Assembly (NCBI GenBank): GCA_033060915.1
Contig: CM065397.1
Coordinates: 12,635,001-12,699,000, forward strand
Reading direction: 5' to 3'
Origin: Euryodendron excelsum
Lineage: Eukaryota; Streptophyta; Magnoliopsida; Ericales; Pentaphylacaceae
Length of the DNA: 64,000 nucleotides
In this document: one piece after another, positions 30,417-40,946 of the stretch
How the letters are laid out: each line of letters starts with the position of its first letter
Position numbering within the stretch: position 1 is the stretch's first letter
Made by a program: the position numbers and the translations under genes
The notes under the pieces: model-generated
The model's database searches: none
Told to the model about the DNA's origin: nothing
Seen by the model: the letters and a program-made list of their open reading frames with translations, nothing else

Positions 30417-30465
30417 TTCTTCCTTGCTTGGAAAAACTCGTCATCGAGTTTGAATTTTGAATGCG

Positions 30466-31570
30466 CACTTTCAATTTTACAAGTGTCACAATATCTATTT
30501 AATCTACCAATTGATTTAAAATAAAATTATCTATAATTATCTTCTCAATGAAGTATGAAAAGAAAACTCCAATCCCACAAAACAAAATGAATTTTCACAG
30601 TAGTGGTGATGTCATATCCCCAACCTAATTAGATATTAATTATGTCACATTATGCGAGACGTGATCGTACAGGTCACCGTACTTGCGAACGTCACCTCAA
30701 CACATACCCGTTTGCAGAAATATTTTCTTGCAATCTTTCATTTTGAATTTTTTCCTCAATCAATGTTTTTTCTTTAATGGATGATTCTTCTTCAGTACAA
30801 AATTCTTCATAAAAAAAAAATTGATGACCTTTTCCAATCAACACTATGATCTAGAATGGTTGTTGATGTGAATGAATTATCACCATTGAACCCATCACCA
30901 TCATGATTAGGATACTTGTCAAAGATTGGTGGTGAATTCCAATATTTTGAATTATCTGCTGAAAATTGAAGAATATCTTTATTTTTAATTATTTCTTCTC
31001 TAAACAACCTAATAAGTAATATCAAGCACTTCTAAAAGCTTTGGGTGGTTTCTGAATTTATTATGGATTAGATTCTATTTATTACCTTGCACTTTAGCCG
31101 AAATGACATTTCAAGACATATATATTTAACTATAGAAATTAAACTATTACCTTTAAAAAAAGGTTCCAATGTCAACATTTGGTTAGTTTTCATTTAAATT
31201 TTGGACAAAAAGTTGACATATGACCCTTGCAAAACTGTCATGCGGTAATTTTGACGTCTTTTAAAAAATGTGTAAGAAATAATACAGAACTATTAACAAC
31301 TTTTTTTAGAAAATAATTCTAATTTGTTTTTCAGATCTTAGAAATTAAATTTAAAAGCAACTTGAAAATATACACTATTTTCAACTTTTATCAATTTCGT
31401 ATTTAAAACAAAATAGAAGAAAATAATGCCAAACATACCTCAAATATTTGTTTATTCCTTTTACATCAAAACCACTCATTTTTTAAAATTTCTAATTCTC
31501 TTCTCCCTTCTATCAAGTGAGAGGGGGAAAAAAATTAAAGGGAGACAAACTGCAATTTGAATTATTTTCA
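30466..31570. other. AT-rich spacer, no recognisable gene
   Basis: It may begin with residual internal sequence of the truncated gypsy element. I see no retroviral-type protein motif, no long open frame and no RNA gene. Confidence 0.45.
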
Positions 31571-32707
31571 CGGTTAATTACAACTAGACTCCCTGAAGTT
31601 TGGTGCATCAGCAGCTAACAAGTCATCTTTTAAAAATAAGCGCCTAGACTTCTAAAGTTTCATATAGTTGTAAAAATACCCTGTCGTCAAATCTATTAGT
31701 CTTCTTTCGTAAGTTTACCAATCTGACTAAATGAAATGACAAAATTATCCTACATTTGTAATAAAAAATGAAAATAATACTATTGTTCATCCATAGAGAT
31801 AACATAAACAATAATTAGATGAAGTAAAATTTCTCCTTTCATATAATTCTATCCATCCATGGGTTAAAAAAACAAAAACAATAAACTTTAAACTAGTCAC
31901 CTAAAACAAAAAAAAATATTGACCAATGAGTTCTTCTCCAAAAGAATATAATAAGGAAATATCCCAAAACAAAAAAACCCAACATTTTAAAGTAGTCATC
32001 CCTAAACAAAAGTTCATTAGAAAGTTCTTCAGTACACAAAGCCTAGATAATTGAAAATTTTCATTTTCTATTCAGAATAGATAAATTATACAGAAACAAT
32101 ACGTAATAAACATAGTGTTTGGTTGAGGCATAGCTGTGACTCAAACATATAACAAGCAACATTATGGGTTGGTTTCTTGTTTTGCTGCTTTTCCTTTTTT
32201 ATGGCTTTGAAGGGAGAAGAAATATTAAAACAAGGAGAAAGATGGGCAGCCATGAGAGAGATGTTTGCTCACTAATTCAATTTGTATACACCACCACTAT
32301 TCAGCCTTCATTTTTAAAATTATTTAATTTTGTTTGCAGTTACATTTCCTAAATCTGAGTGCATAATCTCAGATTTTTTAAACTGAGACAGTGAGATGCA
32401 ATATAATATCAGATTTTCTAAACCAACAGTGCCCCCAAATCAAATTTTTTTCTTGGGGAGTTGACCAATACAACATGGAGGCAATTAACGAATAAATACA
32501 AAGAAAGAAAGTTGATTAAAAGATTGGAAAATAGGAGTGAAGGTGTGAGGAAGTTGTTCCCAAGAGAGTGATTTGTTGAGAAACAACCGCTTCACACCTT
32601 GGCTTTCAACTTGTCGACCGAGCTCGTAGCTTTGGCGGTCGGCGCAGTGTAATGACATCGCACAGACAGATAAAATGACTGAACAATTGAAAATCTGTGA
32701 TGGGAAG

Positions 32708-32774
<67 letters not shown>

Positions 32775-32951
32775 TGTGTCTCGCCTGACACATGGAAAGA
32801 GAGAAATTATTATGAAAAAAACCCAAAATACCCTTTAAACTAACGGTGGTTTGTTGAGAGCAACGACATAGGATTTAGGTACCTATTTTTGAAAAATAGT
32901 AGTGTTAGTTGTTGATACAACAAACTCGAGGGGTCTAGTTGAAATTAATTC
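31571..32951. mobile_element. Mutator-like non-autonomous element with 9-bp target duplication
   Basis: The left end is CGGTTAATTACAACTAGACT and the reverse-complemented right end is GAATTAATTTCAACTAGACC. Both continue in CCC(T/C)..AGTTTG, so about 28-30 bp of the ends match. Flanking 9-mers TTATTTTCA (31562-31570) and TTATTTTTA (32952-32960) differ by one base, as expected for an old MULE insertion. The 1.38-kb interior has no transposase. It contains a (GA)n run at about 32713-32769 and, on the - strand beside it, a frame rich in codons such as DRQSYELGRQVESQG that I do not recognise. That could be a captured gene fragment. Confidence 0.7.
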
Positions 32952-33239
32952 TTATTTTTATTTACATTTTTTACCCCTTCGGCCTTCTCCATAACTCTTC
33001 AACATACACAGTACAAAACTCACCATCTAGAGAGAGAGTCCCGTCTACTCTATCCTCGAGACACGACAATTCCATTGAGGATTAGAGCATTTCCAATGGC
33101 CTAGCTAAACTCATACCTTTAGCTATTTTAAAGAGTAGAAGACTTATTTTACACCTCCAACGGGCTCGCTACTTCACTCTTTATTTTACATATCGTCAAA
33201 GTGGCTCTCCATATCTAGCGAGTGTATTTGGCTCTTCTT

Positions 33240-33849
33240 TGTATTCTCCAACCGTTTGGTGGGAGCTGGTGGGAGCTGAAAAGCTCTGGTTCTTCTTCTT
33301 CACCAGGCATGGTTCTCTCTCTTTCTTTCTCTCTCTGTGCATCGTCCCTCTTCTCTCTTCCCCCTCTCTCACCGTCCTTCCCTCCCTACTCTCCTTTCTC
33401 TCTCTTCTTCTTTCCTTTTTCTTTCTACATCTATCATCAGGTAAGCCCTCTTTGTTGCTTTTAGTCTTCTTTTCTCTCATTGATTTTTGATTCACTGTTC
33501 ACTTCACATGAATATAGGGTTTTGAGATTGACGAAATCAATTTGGCTTATTTTTCTTTAGTTTTTTTTAGCTCGCTTGTCAATATGTTCGATAGATTGCC
33601 ATGGATTTAGGGTTTCAATTGATTTTTCATTGTTTAGCTGATAGGCAAATCGTTTTATTCCGTAATGCTTGTTGTGACTTCGGTTATGGAAAGGAAAAGA
33701 GGAACCTTTGATTTTTGAAAGTCTATTAGATTTGATGTCGTTGATACAATATGAGCATCATATTTTTTGGGTTCATTGCAGGGTTGTTTAAAATGACAGA
33801 GCCTTCCAAAGTCATTCATGTGTGCAATGTGGGGCACGGAATTTCTGAG
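33240..33849 (+). pseudogene. Captured 5' fragment of a PTBP3-like gene (polypyrimidine tract-binding protein homolog 3)
   Basis: A pyrimidine-rich leader ends at a donor (CAG|GTAAGC, exon end 33440). A 341-bp leader intron follows, with its acceptor at 33780-33781. Then comes a coding exon 33793-33849 reading MTEPSKVIHVCNVGHGISE and ending at a GT donor. From knowledge of the family, plant PTBP3 proteins begin almost identically, with Arg where this copy has Cys11 and Glu where it has Gly16. In the family the first RRM follows at once. Here no RRM exon follows, so this is only the gene head. It lies inside the Harbinger ends and before ORF1, which points to transduplication. The donor is in phase 0 with the acceptor at 34650. 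Confidence 0.75.
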
Positions 33850-34650
33850 GTACCTTCTTTCTGTGTGTCTGAGTGTGTATGCCTAAATGTGTAAAGATAT
33901 GGTGGTTTAAGCTTTTGGTTCTTCTTTTGCATTATACCTTGTTTGGATTCATTGTATCAGACTTCTACATATGAGTTTATAAACAAACTCATAACCTGTC
34001 AAACTTATTTTGAAGAAAAAACTGCCAAGAAGGTGGAAGCATCTTACAGAAAGCACAATCTCCAAAAAGTCCTATGTACAACAAAGAGAAAACAAAAACT
34101 AAATCTTTACATGTATCACCCTATATTGCTGCCACAAACCCCAAAAAGTCCTCTATATTTAGGATGGGTTTGAGGGGAATAGTTGGCATATGTAAATACT
34201 TATCAATATTGATTAGTCTCCATTTTGATATTTTAGATCAGAAACCTGAATTTCTAATTTTGCAGAAACTGTAAAACAAACAACATTATGAAAAAATGGT
34301 TGAGCTAATTATGATAAGAATATCTTGTTAAAATTTTAAAGCTATATGTTGTCCCATTCATCATTTTAGCAAGGTGGCTAAAGCTTAAATTAGTTGAATT
34401 GTTGATTTATATTGCATTGCTAAGGGATATAGAAAAATGGTTGAGCTAATTATGATGGAAATATCTTGGTGAGTCAGTGAAGAATGCCCCCAACATCTAG
34501 ATTTTTTTTTTCCCCTGTTAGATGCAGGCATTATAAATGTTGGGGGTTTTTTTTTTTTTTTTTTTTTTTCAAGTTTAATGCATTATAGCTGTTGGGTTTT
34601 TAGTTTCATTTTAGTATGCATATGACTTCTTCATATTACTTCAATAATAG

Positions 34651-35604
34651 ATGGATCCAAGAGAAGATGGATATTACACCAATCTTCTTCAAGAAATAAT
34701 AGATCTTGACCATGAGTTTAGTACTGATTGTTTGGATGAAATTGGTCGGTCTTCTCCAATCTCCCCTCAAGTAGAATCCACCACAAAAAAACGAAGGGGA
34801 AACTTTACTCCCGAGGAAGACCATATGCTCATATCTGCATATTTAAACACTAGCTTAGATCCAGTACAAGGTAATGAGCAAAAATCAAGGACGTATTGGC
34901 TTAGAGTGTCAGTGTTCTTCCACACGAACAAGGACTTTACTTCCGAACGTACTCAAGGGTCTCTAATGAATTGGTGGTCTTTGATTCAACTTGCCACGTA
35001 TAAATTCTATGGGTACTTAGCCCAAATTTAAAGGTTGAATCAAAGTGGTCTAACTGAAAAAGACAAGGTATTAATATTTTAAAAATATATAGTTATGACA
35101 TTATTACTTACATTACATGATAATTTAGTGTTCTTTCATCTATTTTCAGATTTGTGATGCAAAAATATTTTACAAAGAGATGCACAAATCCTCGTTTCCA
35201 TTTGAACATTGTTGGAATGAGTTGAAGGACCAACCAAAATGATGGAGGAATGTCGGGCAAAGAAGCAAAAAACCAAAAGTAGCAAAATTCCAAGTAGCTC
35301 TTCTCCTTCTACACCAGATTCAATGAATCTAGGGGATTCCAATGCCTCAAATGATAGCTATGTAGACTTGGAGAGACCACCGGGTAGGAAGGCCGAGAAG
35401 GTTCGACTAAATAAGAAATACAACAAAGATAGTGAAAATGAAGGTTCATCTTTCATGAAGATATTAGTAGAGATTAAGGATGAGAAAAAGAGAATGAATG
35501 ATAAGAAAATAGAATTTTTTGAAAGATCATTCCTTCAAGACCAAGAAAGACTCTTTCAAGATCAAGAAAGACTGAAATTGGATCAATCAAAAGAAGAAGA
35601 ATGA
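34651..35604 (+). pseudogene. Harbinger ORF1, Myb/trihelix-type protein, broken
   Basis: Exon 34651-35067 encodes MDPREDGYYTNLLQEI, a KKRRGNFTPEEDHMLISAYL Myb/SANT-like start and RTQGSLMNWWS. It continues after an intron at about 35150 with CDAKIFYKEMHKSSFPFEHCW. The last part (35239-35604) encodes a charged tail with a repeated QDQERLFQDQERL coiled-coil-like stretch. This layout is that of the DNA-binding partner protein of plant PIF/Harbinger elements, often annotated as 'glutathione S-transferase T3-like'. Two breaks are visible: an in-frame TAA at 35029-35031 and a one-base loss near 35235-35239 that shifts the frame at the conserved WMEEC motif. The ATG directly follows a splice acceptor (TAATAG). 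Confidence 0.8.
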
Positions 35605-35875
35605 ATTATGTCAATGGATACAAGTGGGATGCCTTTATTTCAAGCAGAATGAGTTAATCGCTGCCAAATGGACATCCTTGGACAAAAGGTTTAGTTTATA
35701 CTAAAATTGTAGTTTTTTTTTGAGCGTATGAAATGATAAAAGTTTGTAATATGTTTTTGGACAATATTTTTGAAGTATTTGATAAATTTTTGTAATATGT
35801 TTTGTAATATATTCATGGAGCTTAGAGGGAAAAAGGAATAGAAGTACTTGTTTTTTAATGGAATTATTGGCCCAA

Positions 35876-36410
35876 GCTCTTGATACCAATGATGTAATTA
35901 CTTTCTTCCATATTACAGAAACAGTAGGTATCTTGTATTTAAAGTTATGGATCGATTTTAGCTATTGGAGAAGTATGAGAGAAGTTTTGGTGGCAGATCG
36001 CACCATAAGACCTGTCAGAAATATAGCCGTTACTCTCGGGGGTCGACTCTTTTTACAGTGAGTCGACTTTTTTTACAATCTGCTTCAGCATTTTGCTTTG
36101 AGGGGTCGACTCATGACTTTTAGGAGTCGACTCTTTTGGTCAGAATCTACAGACTCAAATCTCTATCCCAATGAGTCGACTCTTTTGCAGTGAGGGGTCG
36201 ACTTTTTTAAGCAGTCTTCAAAATTTTTAGGCTCTGTTGAAATGAGTCAACTCCTGAATAATGAGAGGTCGACTCTTTTGAATCTCTAGCAGATTTTCAA
36301 AGCTCTGTTTGAAAGAGTCGACTCTTGAAACTTAAGGGGTCGACTCTTTTTACCAAAAAACTTGTTTTTACATCTTTTCTTCATTCTTCTCCAAAATCTC
36401 CAATCTTTTC
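35876..36410 (-). mobile_element. Possible nested LTR-retrotransposon remnant (copia-like PBS)
   Basis: GCTCTTGATACCA at 35876-35888 is, in reverse complement, one insertion away from the initiator-Met-tRNA primer-binding site (TGGTATCAGAGC) of plant copia elements. It is followed by TGATGTAATT, which could be an LTR edge (TG...). No other LTR, gag or pol was found, and the far end is not clear. The GTCGAC array lies within the putative LTR. Confidence 0.35.
36041..36350. repeat. Five-unit ~70-bp array with paired GTCGAC palindromes
   Basis: GTCGAC occurs at 36042, 36062, 36105, 36126, 36175, 36198, 36268, 36317 and 36339, with one variant GTCAAC at 36246. The sites come in pairs 20-23 bp apart, and pairs repeat every 63-71 bp. 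Sites are mostly in the context GAGTCGACTC or GGGGTCGACTC followed by TTTT. The segments between pairs (CAGAATCT, TCTCTATCC, AGGCTCTGTTG) are only partly alike. Confidence 0.85.
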
Positions 36411-36532
36411 AAGGATCATCCAAATAGGCTTTTGAAGGCTTGCAAATACTTCTTTAAGGCTTGATGACTCTAAGAACATCTTCAATCCATTCTAAATGAA
36501 TTAACTCTATTTTGAACATCTTTAAAAAAAAC

Positions 36533-36735
36533 ATGCAGCAGCTGCTGCTACGAGCAGTAGCATAAGCTCGTCCAAAAAATAAATAAATTGCTGCAGCATC
36601 AGCTTGTCCAAAAAAATTGCAGCAGTTGGTCCAAAAGAAAAAATGCAGCAGTTGCAACTTGAATGAGCAGCAGGTATGGGAAATCCTTATTTTTCTCCTA
36701 AAGCTTTTGAACAGCAGTAGTAGGTATGGAAATCC
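36533..36735. repeat. Degenerate GCAGCA-rich segment
   Basis: Repeated GCAGCAG, GCTGCTGC and GTCCAAAAAA words lie between the GTCGAC array and the transposase 3' end. No gene is recognised here. Confidence 0.5.
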
Positions 36736-36854
36736 TTTTTCTTTTTTGTTTGATAAATGTAGTTATAATTTAATTAAACCATTTGAAAATGTTACAAAAA
36801 CATAGTAATTGATTTTGAATGAAACGAACAATTACACCAAACTACGAGCAACTA

Positions 36855-38137
36855 TTACATGTTTCCACGTAAATTCCACATATGCTTAACTAGATCCGCT
36901 TGCAATCTTGAATGAGTTTTTCGATCTCTAATGCGATGTTGCCTTTGAATAAATTCAAAAAGGTCAGTAGTATGGTCATGTGACGTTGATGGAGGAGGAC
37001 TTTCATCTTCTATATCATAATTGAAGTCTAACTCAGTCCCATCTCGCTTATCCTCAATTATCATGTTATGCATTATTATGCACGCTTTCATAATATCTTT
37101 AAGAGTTTGACGTCTCCAAAAACATGTTGGTCCGCGTACAATTGCAAAGCGTGCTTGTAGCATGCCAAATGCTCGCTCTACATCCTTCCTTGCCAACTCT
37201 TGAGCTTTTGCAAAATATGATTGCTTATTGCCTCTTGGAAATGAAATTGTTTTGACGAATGTTGACCACTTGGGATATATATCATCGGCAAGATAATATC
37301 CCATCGAATAGTCATTTCCATTGACTGAGTAATTGAGAGCAGGTGCACGACCTTCAGAAAGGAGAAAAAATACAGAGGAACGATCTAACATGTTGATGTC
37401 ATTATGAGATCCAGGTAACCCAAAAAAAGCATGCCATATCCATAGGTCATATGAAGCCACTGCCTCCAAAATAATAGTTGGTTCATGAATATGACCACAA
37501 TACATACCTTTCAACGCTGTCGAATAATTCTTCCATTTCCAATGCATACAGTCAATGCTCCCCAACATTCTAGGAAAACCACGATTTGTATCCACCACTA
37601 ATAATCTAGTAATATCCTCATCGTTTGGTGATCTTAAGTACTCGTATGAAAAAATTGCAACTACTGCAGTCATAAATCTTTTTAGACTCTCAACTGCAGT
37701 GCTTTCGCCGATCCTAACATAATCATCTACAAAATCTGCTGCCACTTCATAAGCCAGCATTATTATAGCAGCTGTCACCTTTTGGAGCGTAGATAAACTG
37801 ATAATTCCAACTGCATCTTTTTTTTAGACAAAATACAGATCATAATTTTTCACCATCGCTAAAATATGAAGAAAAAGAGATCGATTCATTCGAAACCTCC
37901 TCCTAAATAAATTAGGGGATATGTTGGTGTTTCTACAAAATAGTCTTGATAAAGTCGCTTGTGGCTATGTACTCGATCACGAGAAATAACTGCATGACCT
38001 TGAATAGAACCACGGTGTAATCCTCGTCTTTCACTATCAAGCTTCTCTTTTTCCAACCTCGCAATTGTTACGATCTCCGCTTCATCATCGGCGTCTGAGT
38101 CGTTGAGTATCATTTTTATTTCATTATTGTGAGCCAT
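36855..38137 (-). pseudogene. Harbinger DDE transposase (HARBI1/ALP1-like nuclease), broken
   Basis: The - strand from ATG at 38137 to the stop at 36855 spans about 425 codons. The N-terminal part (GHAVISRDR, KRLYQDYF, TYP) leads to a frame loss in a C-run near 37913-37917. The RRRFRMNRSLFL block then runs into an in-frame TAA near 37824-37826. From about 37800 the frame is open for over 300 codons. The DDE_4 triad context is visible as GSIDCMHW (first Asp), YYLADDIYPKW (second Asp) and DVERAFGMLQARF (Glu). The catalytic region is therefore intact but separated from its N-terminus by two breaks. The family cuts and pastes DNA at TWA sites, usually with ORF1. Confidence 0.88.
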
Positions 38138-38725
38138 ACAAAATAAGAAAAGAATCAATATGAAAGTAACTAGATTTGAGGTTCATAAAAATAAAATTAT
38201 AGAAATGTCTTATTTATACAAGATTTTGAAGAATGTAGCTGTTGAAATATAGTTGTCGGAAATATGACCGTTATACACTTTTAGTCTTACATTGACTTGA
38301 CTTGGTAAATAGAACCATCCTAACTACAAACCAAAAGTAATAAAAAAAAGATATATACAGTACTAAGTTTGCATAAAAATAAAAGACAATGGAAATATTA
38401 TTATATAGTACCACGTTTGCATAAAAGTAAAAGACAATGAAAATATGACTGTTGCAAAAATTATGGCCATTTCAAATTTGATGATGTGTCATGTTATAGG
38501 ATGACATGGTATGACATGTCATGGTGCCATGTCATCACTATAAAATGATATGGCATGTCACATAATATTTAATTTAAAAATTAAGAAAGTTAGTTAAAAT
38601 AACTAGCTAAAATAAAAAGTATGATTAAAATAACTTTTTTATAAGTGACTCTTCAAAATAAAAAATATATTAATTTAATATATTTTAAAGAGCCAAAATG
38701 AAGAGCACCCTTGGACATGCTCTTA

Positions 38726-39020
38726 CAAACTAAAAAGAATAGTTGCCCGTACAAATCAAGATATGTAAATATGTAAAGATATATATATATATTCCTATAT
38801 TTATATATGTAGCCGTGCAGAAAGCTGCGTTCCATTCTTGTAGGTGAAAAGGATTAGAGAAGTAACGAATTTTGAGAAGGCACCGAGCCAGTGCCCTACA
38901 TAAACCAAACCCTTTTGCCCCAAAAATGCTTTATAAGGGCTTGGATTCATTGTTACTATTATAAGCTAAGGACTTGTTATTCAGTACAAAGACTGGTTTT
39001 GGAGAGTGATTCTGGTCTTC
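38726..39020 (+). promoter_or_regulatory. Short promoter and 5' leader of SHH1
   Basis: Only 295 bp separate the Harbinger target duplication from the SHH1 start codon. TATA-like sequence (ATATATATATATTCC and ATTTATATATGTAG) lies at about 38778-38812, so transcription could start near 38840. Any more distal control sequence would have to lie in or beyond the transposon. Confidence 0.45.
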
Positions 39021-40912
39021 ATGGATCGTCTTCGGCCTAGACGGAGAAAGGCTTTCTCTGGCTTTACAACAGCTGAGGTTATATTCAGAGCCGTTCTTCC
39101 TTTGTTTCTTTATCTGGGTGTTGATATATTATCCTCTTTTTGTATAGAAATTCGAAGGTTTAGCTGTTTATTTCAGCATTAGTTGTCTTGGGTGTTGGGT
39201 CTCTGAGAAAAATGTATGGGAGAGTTGTGTAAAATATGTTGCATTACTTATCTGGTGCTATGCTTTGCAAAATGCAATTGGGTTGTTATTGGAAAGCCCT
39301 TAATTGCTGGCTCTGATTAGCAGGTAATGTGGGTATTGCTGAATCATTGATACCACTGCACAAGTTTGTCATATTGGCTCTTAACTATACCTATTGTTAG
39401 TGGGTTTATGAATATATGTGCAAACACGAGGAAATACAGGATTAGTGTGTTACGCTGATTGTGCGTTCTTGGGTTTATGTTGTTCTGTGCATGAGTTTGT
39501 TGAGATTGATTACAACTGTGTTTTGCGTTGGATCGGAATGAATGCCAGTACTTATTACTCATTCTGATCTTTGAACTTCCAAAAAATTTGGTATTCATAG
39601 GTTTGTGCAAAACTATGTCGGAATGGTTAACTTCATTGGTTTTATACAGATGCATTCTTTAAGTTATATGTCAATGTGCATAATTTTGTTGAGTTACCTG
39701 GGATGCCTGTGCCCATGACAAATCGCAGAGCCGCCCATTAATAGGGATACATCCTTTCAATTATGCTTTAGTGTGCATTATTTTGTTGGATGGTGATTGA
39801 AACACCTTTACTTTACTTTTGGTCTTTGATTGGGAGTGAATGTTATTGGTTGATTAATCATTTTCAACCTTGTACGATTTGAATATTTACTCCTGATTCT
39901 CAGCTTGGTTACCATGGGTACGTGAGAAAATGTGTGGGGATTTTAGATATATATATATATATATATATTATATGATGCACTCTTGGGTTTGTGTTCGAAT
40001 CCGATTAAAGTTTATCCATGTTACCTGGACTTGGGTATGGGTGTCGGGTCCAGGTATGTGTCCAAGTGTCAAATTAATTTAATTCTCATGTCCAAGGACA
40101 TTCGGATACTCCCAAATTTCTTATTTTTTAAGTACTTCTCTTGGTTTTTGAGGTAAAATGATATTTACAAGCTAAAATATAGCTTTTCATGCATAAAATG
40201 AAAGTCGTATGTTTAGTTCAATAGTAAACTCAATTACTTATACATACTCGTTAGATGCATGTCCAACTAGCCATATTGGACACATATCCCATATCCTTAT
40301 TAGAGTATTGAGTGTCTGACACAGATATTTCACAAATTTAGAAGAGTCCAAGTAACATAGAAGTTATTGATTTTGATGATAATGGTTTTGAGATTATGGT
40401 ATATTGTAGTGTAATTAGCATGGAAATCGGTTTTGGTTATTTATTTGTATCTTGTGAACATTTGAAAGAGTTGCTGTGAATTTCAGCTCGTTTGTCTTTG
40501 GTCCAACCAAAAATGTTAGGGGATCTTTTGATGTATTTGTAAGTTTCCGTCATGATGCACAAAAGTTTATCTAGTTGTTTCTGTAAAGACCTAAACTATG
40601 TAGAGTTGGTGTAGGGAGTAGAATTTCATTGACACCAGTGGAGATGAGCTTGGTGAGAGTTGAGGTACCTTCCTTCTTTTTTTTTTTTGGGCGGGGGGGG
40701 GGGGGAAGGGGGAAGAAAGAGAAGCAGTAAAGAAGGAGATGGAGACCACTTATGTGTAGTGGGGTCAGGTGATGGAGGCTAAATAGTGGCACTTGTTGAC
40801 TGCATGCACGGCCTAGATTAGTATGACGAACAAGTGGCATCCTCTATCTAGCCAGACTTACATGGACTATTTCTGAAGTATCAAGATGTACAATGAGAAT
40901 GTTTGGAAATGC

Positions 40913-40946
<34 letters not shown>

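Larger units (their letters stand above)
33085..38722. mobile_element. PIF/Harbinger transposon, complete ends, decayed genes
   Basis: The left end is GAGCATTTCCAATGG and the reverse-complemented right end is GAGCATGTCCAAGGG. Both are flanked by TTA (33082-33084 and 38723-38725), the 3-bp target preferred by PIF/Harbinger. Inside 5.6 kb are the two genes typical of the superfamily: a Myb/trihelix-type ORF1 (+ strand) and a DDE transposase (- strand). Both are broken. A 5' fragment of a PTBP3-like host gene lies near the left end, and GTCGAC repeats lie between the two genes. The element ends 298 bp upstream of the SHH1 start codon. Confidence 0.85.

Noticed and set aside
32485..32826. 113-codon - strand frame as a real gene
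   Set aside because: Part of it is a GA-repeat reading and it lies inside a transposon; no family recognised. It is mentioned only as a possible captured fragment.
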